From an uncultured Clostridia bacterium (GTDB lineage: Bacteria; Bacillota; Clostridia; Christensenellales; UBA1242): a stretch of DNA of 38,120 nt. Shown here one piece after another: positions 15,828 through 25,592 of the stretch (positions are counted from its first letter, which is position 1; the number at the start of each line of letters is the position of its first letter). The notes beneath the pieces are model-generated. The model was not told the origin of the DNA, did not search any database, and worked only from the letters and a program-made list of their open reading frames with translations. The DNA is taken from contig CALWPK010000012.1 of NCBI GenBank assembly GCA_944383415.1, forward strand, positions 1 through 38,120. The letters are read 5' to 3'. The position numbers and the translations under genes are program-made.

Positions 15828-16418
15828 ATGCAAATTGATTCATTTGAACGATTGATCAACGAATTTTCACGCCTACCAGCAGTTGGGAAGAAGACTGCAC
15901 AGAGGTATGCATATTTTTTGTTGACTATGACGGACGATGAAGTGAAAAATTTTGCCGACGCAATGGTGACAGCGAAAGAGAGCATACATTATTGCAAAAT
16001 TTGTGCCAATTTCACAGACAAAGAGGTGTGCGATATTTGTTCAAGGCAGGACAAAGCACCTATAATTTGCGTGGTGAAAGAGCCTAAGGATGTGACCGCG
16101 CTAGAAAAGGTGCGTGAATTCAAGGGCACATATCACGTGCTACACGGAGTGATCAACCCACTAGAGGGCAAAGGTCCGAATGATCTGAACATTCGTTCTC
16201 TTCTAGAACGAGTGAAAAATGAGAATATAGAAGAAGTGATAGTGGCGACCAATCCAGACGTGGAAGGAGAGGCGACTGCTATGTATATTGCCAATCTTTT
16301 GAAACCACTCGGGGTGAAAGTCACGCGAATTGCGCAAGGTATCTCAATGGGTAGTGAACTCGAATTCACAGACGCTATGACGCTATCAAAAGCACTCAGT
16401 TCAAGGCGAGAGATGTAG
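15828..16418 (+). CDS. recR: recombination protein RecR
   Basis: 196 residues, the expected length. RecR acts with RecO and RecF to load RecA at gaps. An N-terminal helix-hairpin-helix ([17 protein letters not shown], 16-32) is followed by a zinc finger with C56, C59, C68 and C71. The Toprim domain then shows [13 protein letters not shown], the [18 protein letters not shown] segment (about 103-120) and [17 protein letters not shown], and ends in the [16 protein letters not shown]alker-B-like stretch. Starts 1 nt after ybaB. Last gene of the operon; a terminator lies about 140 nt downstream. Confidence 0.95.
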   Translation: MQIDSFERLINEFSRLPAVGKKTAQRYAYFLLTMTDDEVKNFADAMVTAKESIHYCKICANFTDKEVCDICSRQDKAPIICVVKEPKDVTALEKVREFKGTYHVLHGVINPLEGKGPNDLNIRSLLERVKNENIEEVIVATNPDVEGEATAMYIANLLKPLGVKVTRIAQGISMGSELEFTDAMTLSKALSSRREM

Positions 16419-16556
16419 ATCGATAGGCAACTTATATTGGAATTAATATCAATGAAAAATCTAATGTAAAAAATGTAGGCAGACACGTTTCGGTTGCTTT
16501 GTAGATGAAAAATTGCGGATAATCTCGACTCAAAAATTAAATGATAATAGCAAACT

Positions 16557-16586
16557 CAAATTCTACCATTAAGGTAGATTTTTTTC
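16557..16586 (+). terminator. terminator after the mrnC-recR operon
   Basis: TCTACC (16562-16567) pairs with GGTAGA (16573-16578) around ATTAA, followed by seven T. Short stem but a good T-run. Confidence 0.7.
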
Positions 16587-16678
16587 TATATTTTTTCATT
16601 AAATTCAAAATTATTACACAATATAATAGCAAAATCGGTCTAAAAATGTAAGAATTTCACGAAAACTTGCCAAAATTC

Positions 16679-16707
16679 TTTGCATTTCCTCAAAAAAAAT
16701 GTAAAAT
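16679..16707 (+). promoter_or_regulatory. promoter of the giant surface-protein gene
   Basis: TTTGCA (16679-16684), 17-nt spacer, TAAAAT (16702-16707). The expected start point near 16714 gives a leader of about 34 nt with GGAGG at 16739-16743 before the ATG at 16748. Confidence 0.55.
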
Positions 16708-16747
16708 AAGACTAGATTATCAAAATTTGTATAAACGCGGAGGTTAT

Positions 16748-19700
16748 ATGAATAACAAAACTAAAAAAGGGAAGATTGCAATCATCAGTTGTCTTGCTTT
16801 CTTTTTAGTTGCAATCATCGCGATAGCGAGCGTAGGGATATACGCCAGTCGCAACAGACGTCAGCCAAATGTCATAGAGGTGGTCAATCCTATCAGTTGG
16901 TCGATTGACGAATGGGACGGAGAGAGCACTAGCGATAGCGAATGGTACTATAGTTCCTCTTTTGGTGACAGAGGATCGTATGAATTCACGATCGACTCTG
17001 CCGAATCGTTCATTTATTTTGTCAATTTGGTGAATGATCCAGCAAGGTCAGCAGAGTATGACTATTTCAGAGGATACACCATATATCTCAATAGGAGCAT
17101 AGATCTCAAGGGTCACACCATTGAGTCGATTGGTAAGAGATTGAATACGCTTTCAGACTCTTGCACATTCCAGGGTACGTTTGATGGCTCATACTATACG
17201 ATATACAACGCCAATATTGAGGGCAATGGTCTTTTCGGTTTCGTAGAGAATGCCACAATACGCAATATCGGTCTATACAATTGCACCATCAATAGCACAG
17301 AAGAATACACTGGCGGTATTGTAGGATATGCTGTCAATTCTCAGATTTCCAACACCTACGTTCGTCTAGGCAGTGTGAATGGTACGGACGTTGTGGGCGG
17401 AATCGTAGGTCAGATGCTTTCTACAAGCGGAATGTATGGCGTAGAATATTCATTCGCCGACACCACTCTCAATGGTGAAATTGTGGGAGGGATAGTCGGC
17501 TTTGGCAACGCTAACCATTCATCAATGAACAATGTGGACGTAGGCAACAGTTACTATACTGGTGAATATAAGGTCTACGGCAAGACGGATAGCGACTTCG
17601 TCTCTTATGGAAACATTATTAAAGCAAACAATATATCTCAATTCTCCGCTTGGGATTATTCTAGCAAATATAATTTAGACACTAGATGGTGCGATTATAG
17701 CAATATTTATGGTAGCGAAAGACTAGATTTTGATTATCCAATTCTTAGTGCTTTCAACAAAGTTTTCTTGACAGGTAGTTATTATGAAAGCACCATTTTC
17801 AATGAAAACACGGGTATGAGTGAGAATTTCTCCTCTCTCGCATCCGCTTTCGAGCGTGCTGGAGAGATCGGCACCGCCACAGTCAATATTATAGTAGAGG
17901 GCGTATATGTGGACGCAACGGCTGTGGCATCCGACTCTAGTGATATCACTCTTACGTCATCAGTGAACACCACTATCTATCGTGGCACAAGCAATCCTGA
18001 GATAATTATCGTGGGAGCAGAGGACTCAATCCTTAGATTGGGTAGCAAAGATTCGACATTCTCAATCACTTTCGATGGAAGTAGAGATTATGTGGAGAGC
18101 AACGATCTCAAAACTGGCGTATTAGTATACGCTCAAGGCAAAGATTTCACAATGTATGGCAACATAACATTGAAGAATAATATCAACAACATTTCAGACT
18201 CATCCTACGGCGGAGCATTGTATCTATATGGCTTGCAGGCAGGCAATACGTCTGACAATTCTGGTCACGTCACTATCAATGGTGGCACGATAGAGAATTG
18301 CTCAGCATCAGCAGGTGGCGGTTTTGCAGTGGTGGGCACCAATGTCATTTTGTACAATATGACAGTAAGCAATTGTACAGGTAGCGGTGCATATTTCAGT
18401 GATATCATCGAGGATGTCAACACCTACGAGCAAACTCTTGCTAGCAAATATTCTTCTACCACAGTCGACAATTCAAATCGCGAATACGACTTCCAGACCA
18501 TCTCCTGTATAATTTCCGGCAATAGTGGAGCATACAAGAGTTATGAATATAAAGGGGATATTTGGGAAGGTCAGTTTGGTGGCGGTATATTTGCATTCAT
18601 CGATCACACTCCAGCCACTCTCACCATCAATGGCGGTCTGATTTCAGAAAATAGCGCCGAATATGGTGGCGGTGTGGCTAGTGTCAGCAGTATGGAATAT
18701 GATGATACCATAATGCCTGAGGACTACGATGTGAAACTCAATGTCATCAATGAATCTACCGAGACCGCAACTATCAGTGCTGTCAGCACAGGTGCTAATG
18801 CCCGTGTGGCAAATGCATTCATCACGCAGAATTTGGCTACCTATGACGGTGGCGGTATCTATAGCACCAACACTACTCTTGGTTCCTCCGCATCTACATA
18901 TTCAGCGAATAATGCCATAAGTACAATGGCTGTAAACATTGATCCAAACATAACAATCGCTAATGGTGGCGCTGGAACATACGCAGTGCAGATTTATAAA
19001 ATTACATTTTATTATAAAAGCACAAATTCTTCGGTGAGCGTCTCAAGTGGTAGTTATCCGAGTGCTCCTAGTGGATCGACGGGTGGCTATGGTGCTAGAC
19101 ATTTTGTAGGTTGGGCGACTTCCACCGCAACCAGAACTACCACATCAATTTCTAGAGCAACATCTAATAAAAACTATTATGCGGTATATTATCAAACAAC
19201 TTCTACACCACAATATACTATTACATTGAATCTTTATACAGGTAGCGGGAGCCCGATTAAGCGAACAAACAGACTTATGATGGAGGTGATGCAATACAGC
19301 AATTGGAGTGGAACTCCTAATCTAGGTACAGTGACTGCAAGTCACGGTCCTATAACTGTATCGTATACTGGTACTCCTACTAAGAGCGGATATTCTTTCG
19401 AAGGTTGGTCTAGTAGCAGTTCTGGCACTAGTGCCAATTCATCTGCTTCAGTGACAGTAAGCACGGCGACATCAGACAAGACATATTCTCGCTATGCAGT
19501 ATGGAGCAAAAGTGGTTCATATACTTCAACAACAACATTGAACCATACTTATTATATCAGTTCTGGTAGTCGTCGTACTACCTCAACGGTTACATATAAG
19601 TACACAGGCGCCACAATTTATTACAACTATAATTTATCTTCATCTAGAAGAAGTGGAGGGACATTATCTAGCACATCTTATGGCTCAGTATCACTTCCAT

Positions 19701-22700
19701 CAGGTCCTTATGGCTGGAGCACCAGTTCTACAGGTACCAGTAATAATGCCGATACTACACCATCTTCATATACTACATATTATGCAGTCTATAGAGATTA
19801 TAGTTCAGGCACAGATTATGACTCAAATACTCATAGATTCTATACAGATGACGGAGACTACACTACGACTTCAAACTCAAGATCTAGGTCATATTCTCAA
19901 ACGGTTTATTATAATTACAATTATACTAGAACACGTTACGGATCCACCTCTTATGGTAGTTGGGGATCTTGGGGCACTATCTCATACCGTACAGCCACGA
20001 AGAGTGGATACAACTTTGAGGGTTGGACCACGAGTTCTACTAGCACATCTGCCACTTGGACGAGCGGTACCAAACGTCCTAGTTCTGCCACATATTACTA
20101 TGCTGTTTGGCAGGATGACGATGTCACCACGACTGGCAGTTCTAGTTTGACACATAGATTCTATACGGCTAGCGGAGATTATGATACAGTAAATTCTAGT
20201 GTTAGCATTACATATTCTGGCGGAGTGGTAAATTATAATTATAATCTATCATACAACTCTACCATCTCAAATGGAACGCCGTCAAAATCGTACGGAACAA
20301 TTTCTTATCAAAGTGCAACGAAGAATGGATATACTCTTGCAGGTTGGACCACTTCTAGCACATCAAATACAGCGACGTGGACTAGCGGTACGCAAAGACC
20401 TACTTCGAATACATATTATTATGCAGTTTGGAGCGACAGGAACGGCACGAGAGAGGGAACTGCCAGCACGATCACAATATCTTTCAACAATGGATCTTCC
20501 ACCACGACTGAAAATCCTAGCGGAACAGTGACATACACTGGAGTTACTAGATATTTCTCTTATGATTTATCTTCTTCTCGTACGCTGACCTCTGGAGGAA
20601 CGGCAGGCACACCGGTATATGAACCGACTGCTTATAGGACTGCTACAAAATCAGGATATACATTCCGTGGCTGGACGACCAGCAGTACTGCTACCAGTGC
20701 TAGTTGGACAGCGGGTGCCCGCAATCACTCATCATCCACCACATATTATGCAGTTTGGAGCAATACAAGTGGTACGCGTAGCGAAGTTTCTAGTTTTGAA
20801 GTGGACTTTATGACAGGATCTTCTAGTACAGATACCACAAATACCGTTACAGTGACTACTCCATATACAGGAGTAACAAAATACTTCAACTACGACCTAT
20901 CTCAATCTAACACATTATCAACTGGAGGTACGGCAGGTAGCCCTTCTTATTCAACTCTAGCATATAAATCTGCTTCAAAAAGCGGATATACGTTTATGGG
21001 GTGGGATACCAATGCTAGCACGTATGATGCTGATTGGACTAGCGGAAATAAAACTGTGACTAGTGCCACAACATTCTACGCTGTGTGGAAATCTAATACC
21101 ACCAACTCTCGTGAGGTGACAGGTAGTCCTGCTACAGGAACTGGCAGTTACACAGTATCATTCAATGGTAATACCAATACGGGAGGTAGCACTTCAAGTG
21201 TGACAGGTACAATTGACTATACTTATAAACGTACTCAAAATTATAAATTACAATACAACTACAATTTAACTTCATCAAAAGAAGTAGATTCTTCTTATGG
21301 ATCAAATTCTTTAGATACGACCACCTATAATGAAATCACTCTTCCAGATAATGGATTCACCAAGACAGGTTATCACTTCGATCATTGGGCACTGGGCAGT
21401 GCTACTGGCACAGCATATAACGAAGGCGATGCCTATACTGGCAGTGGAAATACCACTTTCTATGCAATTTGGGAGATAGACACATTCTTGGTATCAGTCG
21501 CTGTGAATGGAACAGGATCTGTGAGCCCTACATCTATTGCTAATGTTCCTTATGGTAGCGCGATTAGCGTGGATGAAAATACTCTTACAATCAACGGCAC
21601 CACAGTGACCGCTACACCTGGCAGTGGCTATAGATTCACTTCTTGGAGCAATGCTAGCGGTACGATCACGGCGAATAGGACGATCACTGCGAACTTCGAG
21701 TTGGCAGACTTCACCGTCACATTGAACAAGCAAGGCGGTACTGGCGGAGACAGCAGTGTGATAGCAACTTATGGTCAGGCTATGCCTACCATCACTCCTC
21801 CTACTAGAGATGGTTATATATTCGGAGGATACTTTATAGACAGCGAATGCAACGGTGCTCAATACTACAATGCGGATGGTACTAGCGCTAGGAATTATGA
21901 CATAACATCTACGACCACTCTGTACGCAAGATGGACTGCTATCGACTACACCGTAGCGTTCAACAAAAACTTCTCAGTCAGTGGCTCTTCTTCTGAAGCA
22001 AACTGGGGAACGATGGCAAATATCAATGCCACTTATGACGAAGATATCAAATTGATCAGCAATGCATTCAAGCGTAATGGGTATTCATTCTTGGGTTGGG
22101 CTAGGTCTAGCACCGCAAGTTCAGCGACTTATGCCAACGGAGCAACGGTAAGAAACCTGACCACAAAAAACGGAGATACCGTCACTCTATATGCTGTGTG
22201 GAGAGTGGAGAATCATACCGTGACTTATGACACCAACGGCGGAGCAAACATCAATAGCACCAACGGAAATTTCGGTTCTACGATCACTTTGCCTACACCT
22301 ACTAGGACGGGATATTCATTCGCAGGTTGGGTAGAAACTGCCGATTTGCTAGGAGATGGTAGCACATTCGCTCGCGTATTCTATCATGACGTCCAGGGAG
22401 GAGCACAACTGTTCACCTCAGTGAGTGAGGCTAGATCTACCAACAGTCAATACAAATACAGCATTTTGAACGATCTATCCAAATTCTTATTAGACGGAAA
22501 ATATACATTCATTCTAGAATATGAGTACGCTAATGGGCACAATTATTGGTCTCAAACCTCCAATCCATTAGATGAATATAAAGCAACAGGAACTCCTACT
22601 ACAGCGACTGGATATCAGGCTATTGATATTGATTGGGACGCTAACTATTGGGGCGGATTGACCAGACAAAATAGTAGTATCAGCACTATGTCGTCTACAT

Positions 22701-25192
22701 TGCTATCGGGCTCTGTAGGGCATTCAAACTGGTTCTACGCAATCGGTGCATATTCTGTGCAACAAGCAGGTATGCCATCGGCTAGTGATATCACTGTTCA
22801 GGGCAAAAGTGGAAGCACATCCTATGGTGTGTCTCTCTGGGTGAAGATTGACGATCTCGCATTAGTGTCAAGCAATCTTACACAATTGCTCGGCAATAGC
22901 ACATATTATATCAGAAATACTGATACTGCTCTGACGGCACTTTGGAGTGCAAATACTTATAATATCAACTATTATGATCAAGGCGGACAGGCATTCAGCG
23001 GAACGCACGAATCTGGTTATCCTACTACTCATACTTACGGCACGGCAACGACATTGAAGGGTGCAAGCAAGACTGGATATGACTTCGCTGGTTGGTACAC
23101 CAACGCAGGTTGCACAGGAAGTCCAATCACAACAATCGGTGCAACAGCATATTCTAGCAACATCACTTTGTATGCTAAATGGAATGCCAAAACTTATACC
23201 ATAACTACAGGTAAGGACGCCAACACGAATAGCGTGACTGCTCCTGCTACAGGTACGTTCAACAGCGGTTTGACATTCAGTTGGTCTGCAAACAGCACTA
23301 CCGCTCAGTATGAATACGAACTATATAGAGTGAGGGTGTTCAGTGGAAATAGCACTAGCGGAACACTACTTGCAACCTACACCTCTGGTACTAGTGCAAC
23401 ATTTACTATGACTGGCACTTATTATAGCAGTATCTACATCTATGTAGAACACACCGCAATAGTACGTACGTATACCATCACGATTCAGTCGAACAATACT
23501 GATCGAGGTACAGTCAACAGAACTTCTATCCAAGATGTAGAGTATGGTGATACTATTGCTCTGGCGGTCAGTGGAGATAATGGCACACTCACTGTCGATG
23601 GAGTCACTGTCTCAGCCACTGCAAAGGTCGGCTATCACTTGGGTAGTTGGAGTGGGGCAACGAATAATACTACTGTGACAGGAAACTTGACTATAACCGC
23701 AGTGTTTGAACCAGATACGGATACTCCTTATATAGTAAGACATTATCAACAAAATATTGAAAATGACAATTATACATTATTCACGACCGAGAATAAGACT
23801 GGTACTACAGGAGCACAAGTCACTCCAGAAGTTAAATCCTATACAGGATTCACTTCTCCTAGCACGCAGACGATTACGATCGCCGCGAATGGCAAGAGTG
23901 TGGTGAATTATTATTACGACAGAATTGTATATAAACTCGCATTAACTGCAGGTACAGGTATCACATCCGTCTCAGGTGCTGGAAATTACAAATACGGTGC
24001 AGAGGTGACCATCAATGCTACACTAGCGACAGGATACAATTGGCATCGTTGGACTGGAGATAGGACTATCACTACTCAGAGTGCTACCATAGAAATTACT
24101 GGTAATATCAATTTGACCGCGAATGGACAACTAAAAACATTCGTTGTAAGCATTGTCGCAGGCAATGGTGGTAGCGTGAATAAGACTAGTGTAACAGTAG
24201 ATTACGGCACAAATGTCAGTGCAAATGACAATGTTTTGACAATCGGCGGTTATACAATCACTGCTACAGCGAACACAGGCTATGAATTTGATCAATTCAT
24301 AGGAATTCCTCAAAATAGTACAATCACGAGTGCTATTACGATCACTGCAAAATTCGCAAAGACAATAAATGTCACCATCGAAGTGGAAGGCAACACGAAT
24401 TCTGGAGAAAGTTTCGGAATTGATGTCAATGGCGAAAAATACACTGACGATGTAATAGTTAGAAGTGGTAGTACGATCAAAATTGAAGGTCAAACTAGGG
24501 CTGAAAATGTGGCTGAAAATGATTATCAAATAGTTTCGGTCTATAGAGGCGAAAATTTGATCGTTGGACCTTATTCAGGAACTATTAATAACATCACAGG
24601 CACGAATTGGGGAACTGTGGAGGAAGATATCACTATCCGATTTGTATTCGAAGATGGATACAAAATCGCTGTGGGCGTAACAGATCAAGATGATGCTACT
24701 GGTGTCACAATCGAGGCTGATAGGTCAACACTTGATGGTATTATCGCTGAATCTTCAGATGTGACTATTACAGTCGACCCTTCGACATTAATAGAAGGCG
24801 AGAGCGGAAAAGAATACCTAGGTGTTATCTACACATTAGATGGTCAACAATATAGTACAGGCTCAGATGGTAATGACGACTTTACTCGAATTACAACCGC
24901 CGATGGCAAATATGTTTATAAACTCAATAAGGTTGTTGACGAAATAGAAATTATTGTTAAGACAACTATAGGTATCACTGTCAATTTACAATCTAGTGAA
25001 GTTATCAACTTGATTAGTGAAGATGGCTTTATACGTGTTTTAAATAATGAATCTACAGACTATAGAATATATGCTAGCAGATGGAAAATTGAGGCTCAAT
25101 TTGCGTTAGATAACAAAAGACTCGAATCTATCTTCGGAGATTTCTATACAAGCATTCAACAAATAGAGGGTCAATACTATCTGATTATTTAG
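16748..25192 (+). CDS. giant InlB-repeat surface protein
   Basis: 2814 residues. One hydrophobic segment at about 9-31 (IAIISCLAFFLVAIIAIASV) after a basic start acts as signal or membrane anchor. GLUG-like repeats (GGIVGYA, GGIVGQM, GGIVGFG) lie at about 158-252 and a right-handed beta-helix region with GGAL/GGGI/GGGV turns at about 455-718. From about 752 to 2151 come some twelve InlB B-repeats (GYxFxGWxT...YAVW). Their early copies are very Ser/Thr/Tyr/Gly-rich and recur about every 320 nt. Divergent InlB repeats (GSVSPTS...ITANFE) lie near 1580-1655, 2243-2323 and 2465-2538, with a MucBP-like unit near 2328-2396. The last 275 residues are unassigned. There is no LPXTG or C-terminal membrane segment. 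The start follows GGAGGTTAT; an upstream in-frame extension overlaps the promoter. It is visibly GC-richer than its neighbours. Adhesion is inferred from repeat type. Confidence 0.85.
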   Translation: MNNKTKKGKIAIISCLAFFLVAIIAIASVGIYASRNRRQPNVIEVVNPISWSIDEWDGESTSDSEWYYSSSFGDRGSYEFTIDSAESFIYFVNLVNDPARSAEYDYFRGYTIYLNRSIDLKGHTIESIGKRLNTLSDSCTFQGTFDGSYYTIYNANIEGNGLFGFVENATIRNIGLYNCTINSTEEYTGGIVGYAVNSQISNTYVRLGSVNGTDVVGGIVGQMLSTSGMYGVEYSFADTTLNGEIVGGIVGFGNANHSSMNNVDVGNSYYTGEYKVYGKTDSDFVSYGNIIKANNISQFSAWDYSSKYNLDTRWCDYSNIYGSERLDFDYPILSAFNKVFLTGSYYESTIFNENTGMSENFSSLASAFERAGEIGTATVNIIVEGVYVDATAVASDSSDITLTSSVNTTIYRGTSNPEIIIVGAEDSILRLGSKDSTFSITFDGSRDYVESNDLKTGVLVYAQGKDFTMYGNITLKNNINNISDSSYGGALYLYGLQAGNTSDNSGHVTINGGTIENCSASAGGGFAVVGTNVILYNMTVSNCTGSGAYFSDIIEDVNTYEQTLASKYSSTTVDNSNREYDFQTISCIISGNSGAYKSYEYKGDIWEGQFGGGIFAFIDHTPATLTINGGLISENSAEYGGGVASVSSMEYDDTIMPEDYDVKLNVINESTETATISAVSTGANARVANAFITQNLATYDGGGIYSTNTTLGSSASTYSANNAISTMAVNIDPNITIANGGAGTYAVQIYKITFYYKSTNSSVSVSSGSYPSAPSGSTGGYGARHFVGWATSTATRTTTSISRATSNKNYYAVYYQTTSTPQYTITLNLYTGSGSPIKRTNRLMMEVMQYSNWSGTPNLGTVTASHGPITVSYTGTPTKSGYSFEGWSSSSSGTSANSSASVTVSTATSDKTYSRYAVWSKSGSYTSTTTLNHTYYISSGSRRTTSTVTYKYTGATIYYNYNLSSSRRSGGTLSSTSYGSVSLPSGPYGWSTSSTGTSNNADTTPSSYTTYYAVYRDYSSGTDYDSNTHRFYTDDGDYTTTSNSRSRSYSQTVYYNYNYTRTRYGSTSYGSWGSWGTISYRTATKSGYNFEGWTTSSTSTSATWTSGTKRPSSATYYYAVWQDDDVTTTGSSSLTHRFYTASGDYDTVNSSVSITYSGGVVNYNYNLSYNSTISNGTPSKSYGTISYQSATKNGYTLAGWTTSSTSNTATWTSGTQRPTSNTYYYAVWSDRNGTREGTASTITISFNNGSSTTTENPSGTVTYTGVTRYFSYDLSSSRTLTSGGTAGTPVYEPTAYRTATKSGYTFRGWTTSSTATSASWTAGARNHSSSTTYYAVWSNTSGTRSEVSSFEVDFMTGSSSTDTTNTVTVTTPYTGVTKYFNYDLSQSNTLSTGGTAGSPSYSTLAYKSASKSGYTFMGWDTNASTYDADWTSGNKTVTSATTFYAVWKSNTTNSREVTGSPATGTGSYTVSFNGNTNTGGSTSSVTGTIDYTYKRTQNYKLQYNYNLTSSKEVDSSYGSNSLDTTTYNEITLPDNGFTKTGYHFDHWALGSATGTAYNEGDAYTGSGNTTFYAIWEIDTFLVSVAVNGTGSVSPTSIANVPYGSAISVDENTLTINGTTVTATPGSGYRFTSWSNASGTITANRTITANFELADFTVTLNKQGGTGGDSSVIATYGQAMPTITPPTRDGYIFGGYFIDSECNGAQYYNADGTSARNYDITSTTTLYARWTAIDYTVAFNKNFSVSGSSSEANWGTMANINATYDEDIKLISNAFKRNGYSFLGWARSSTASSATYANGATVRNLTTKNGDTVTLYAVWRVENHTVTYDTNGGANINSTNGNFGSTITLPTPTRTGYSFAGWVETADLLGDGSTFARVFYHDVQGGAQLFTSVSEARSTNSQYKYSILNDLSKFLLDGKYTFILEYEYANGHNYWSQTSNPLDEYKATGTPTTATGYQAIDIDWDANYWGGLTRQNSSISTMSSTLLSGSVGHSNWFYAIGAYSVQQAGMPSASDITVQGKSGSTSYGVSLWVKIDDLALVSSNLTQLLGNSTYYIRNTDTALTALWSANTYNINYYDQGGQAFSGTHESGYPTTHTYGTATTLKGASKTGYDFAGWYTNAGCTGSPITTIGATAYSSNITLYAKWNAKTYTITTGKDANTNSVTAPATGTFNSGLTFSWSANSTTAQYEYELYRVRVFSGNSTSGTLLATYTSGTSATFTMTGTYYSSIYIYVEHTAIVRTYTITIQSNNTDRGTVNRTSIQDVEYGDTIALAVSGDNGTLTVDGVTVSATAKVGYHLGSWSGATNNTTVTGNLTITAVFEPDTDTPYIVRHYQQNIENDNYTLFTTENKTGTTGAQVTPEVKSYTGFTSPSTQTITIAANGKSVVNYYYDRIVYKLALTAGTGITSVSGAGNYKYGAEVTINATLATGYNWHRWTGDRTITTQSATIEITGNINLTANGQLKTFVVSIVAGNGGSVNKTSVTVDYGTNVSANDNVLTIGGYTITATANTGYEFDQFIGIPQNSTITSAITITAKFAKTINVTIEVEGNTNSGESFGIDVNGEKYTDDVIVRSGSTIKIEGQTRAENVAENDYQIVSVYRGENLIVGPYSGTINNITGTNWGTVEEDITIRFVFEDGYKIAVGVTDQDDATGVTIEADRSTLDGIIAESSDVTITVDPSTLIEGESGKEYLGVIYTLDGQQYSTGSDGNDDFTRITTADGKYVYKLNKVVDEIEIIVKTTIGITVNLQSSEVINLISEDGFIRVLNNESTDYRIYASRWKIEAQFALDNKRLESIFGDFYTSIQQIEGQYYLII

Positions 25193-25219
25193 AAAAGAGA
25201 GATAAAATCTCTCTTTTTT
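25193..25219 (+). terminator. terminator of the giant gene
   Basis: AAAAGAGAGAT (25193-25203) pairs perfectly with ATCTCTCTTTT (25207-25217) around a 3-nt loop, running into T. It starts immediately after the stop codon. Confidence 0.85.
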
Positions 25220-25426
25220 GTAAAAATAAAATTTCCAGATAGCGATATGAAGGTTTATCAATAAAAAAATAATAAAAAGTGTTCCTAGCAAGAAATCAAA
25301 ATTGCAACAAAAATCATAAAGTAAAATAAAAAAATTACACAAAATTTATACACGATTTTAATTACTAAAAAGTTATTTAAGTTTTATATAATTAAAATTT
25401 TGAGCATTCATTTTTGAATTTACTCG

Positions 25427-25460
25427 AAAAAAACTCTATTGATATGATAGAGTTTTTTTC
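25427..25460. terminator. bidirectional terminator between the giant gene and secA
   Basis: ACTCTAT (25433-25439) pairs with ATAGAGT (25447-25453), flanked by six A on the left and seven T on the right, so it can work on both strands. It probably serves secA on the minus strand, about 130 nt after the secA stop. The rest of 25220-25592 holds no gene I can support. Confidence 0.75.
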
Positions 25461-25592
25461 TGTTGAATTTCTACATAAGGATGCAGTTTTCTCGATTTTT
25501 GGTATAGCACTTTGCTAAGTTCTAAAGCAGTATCGATTTTTATACAGAGCAAATCATTTTTGTTGTTAGACTTTATTATTGTATTAAATTTT

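Noticed and set aside
16667..16747. 27-residue extension of the giant protein
   Set aside because: It overlaps the promoter, and a GGAGG site directly precedes the ATG at 16748.
19653..20813. Three other-frame plus-strand frames inside the giant gene
   Set aside because: They arise from the repetitive Ser/Thr/Tyr codons, track the repeat period, and have no starts with ribosome binding sites.
19000..21480. Possible CRISPR-like array, because of regular spacing
   Set aside because: The periodic units are about 320 nt, diverged and in frame; they encode protein repeats.
25106..25342. 78-codon minus-strand frame between the giant gene and secA
   Set aside because: It overlaps the end of the giant gene and its terminator and lacks a ribosome binding site.
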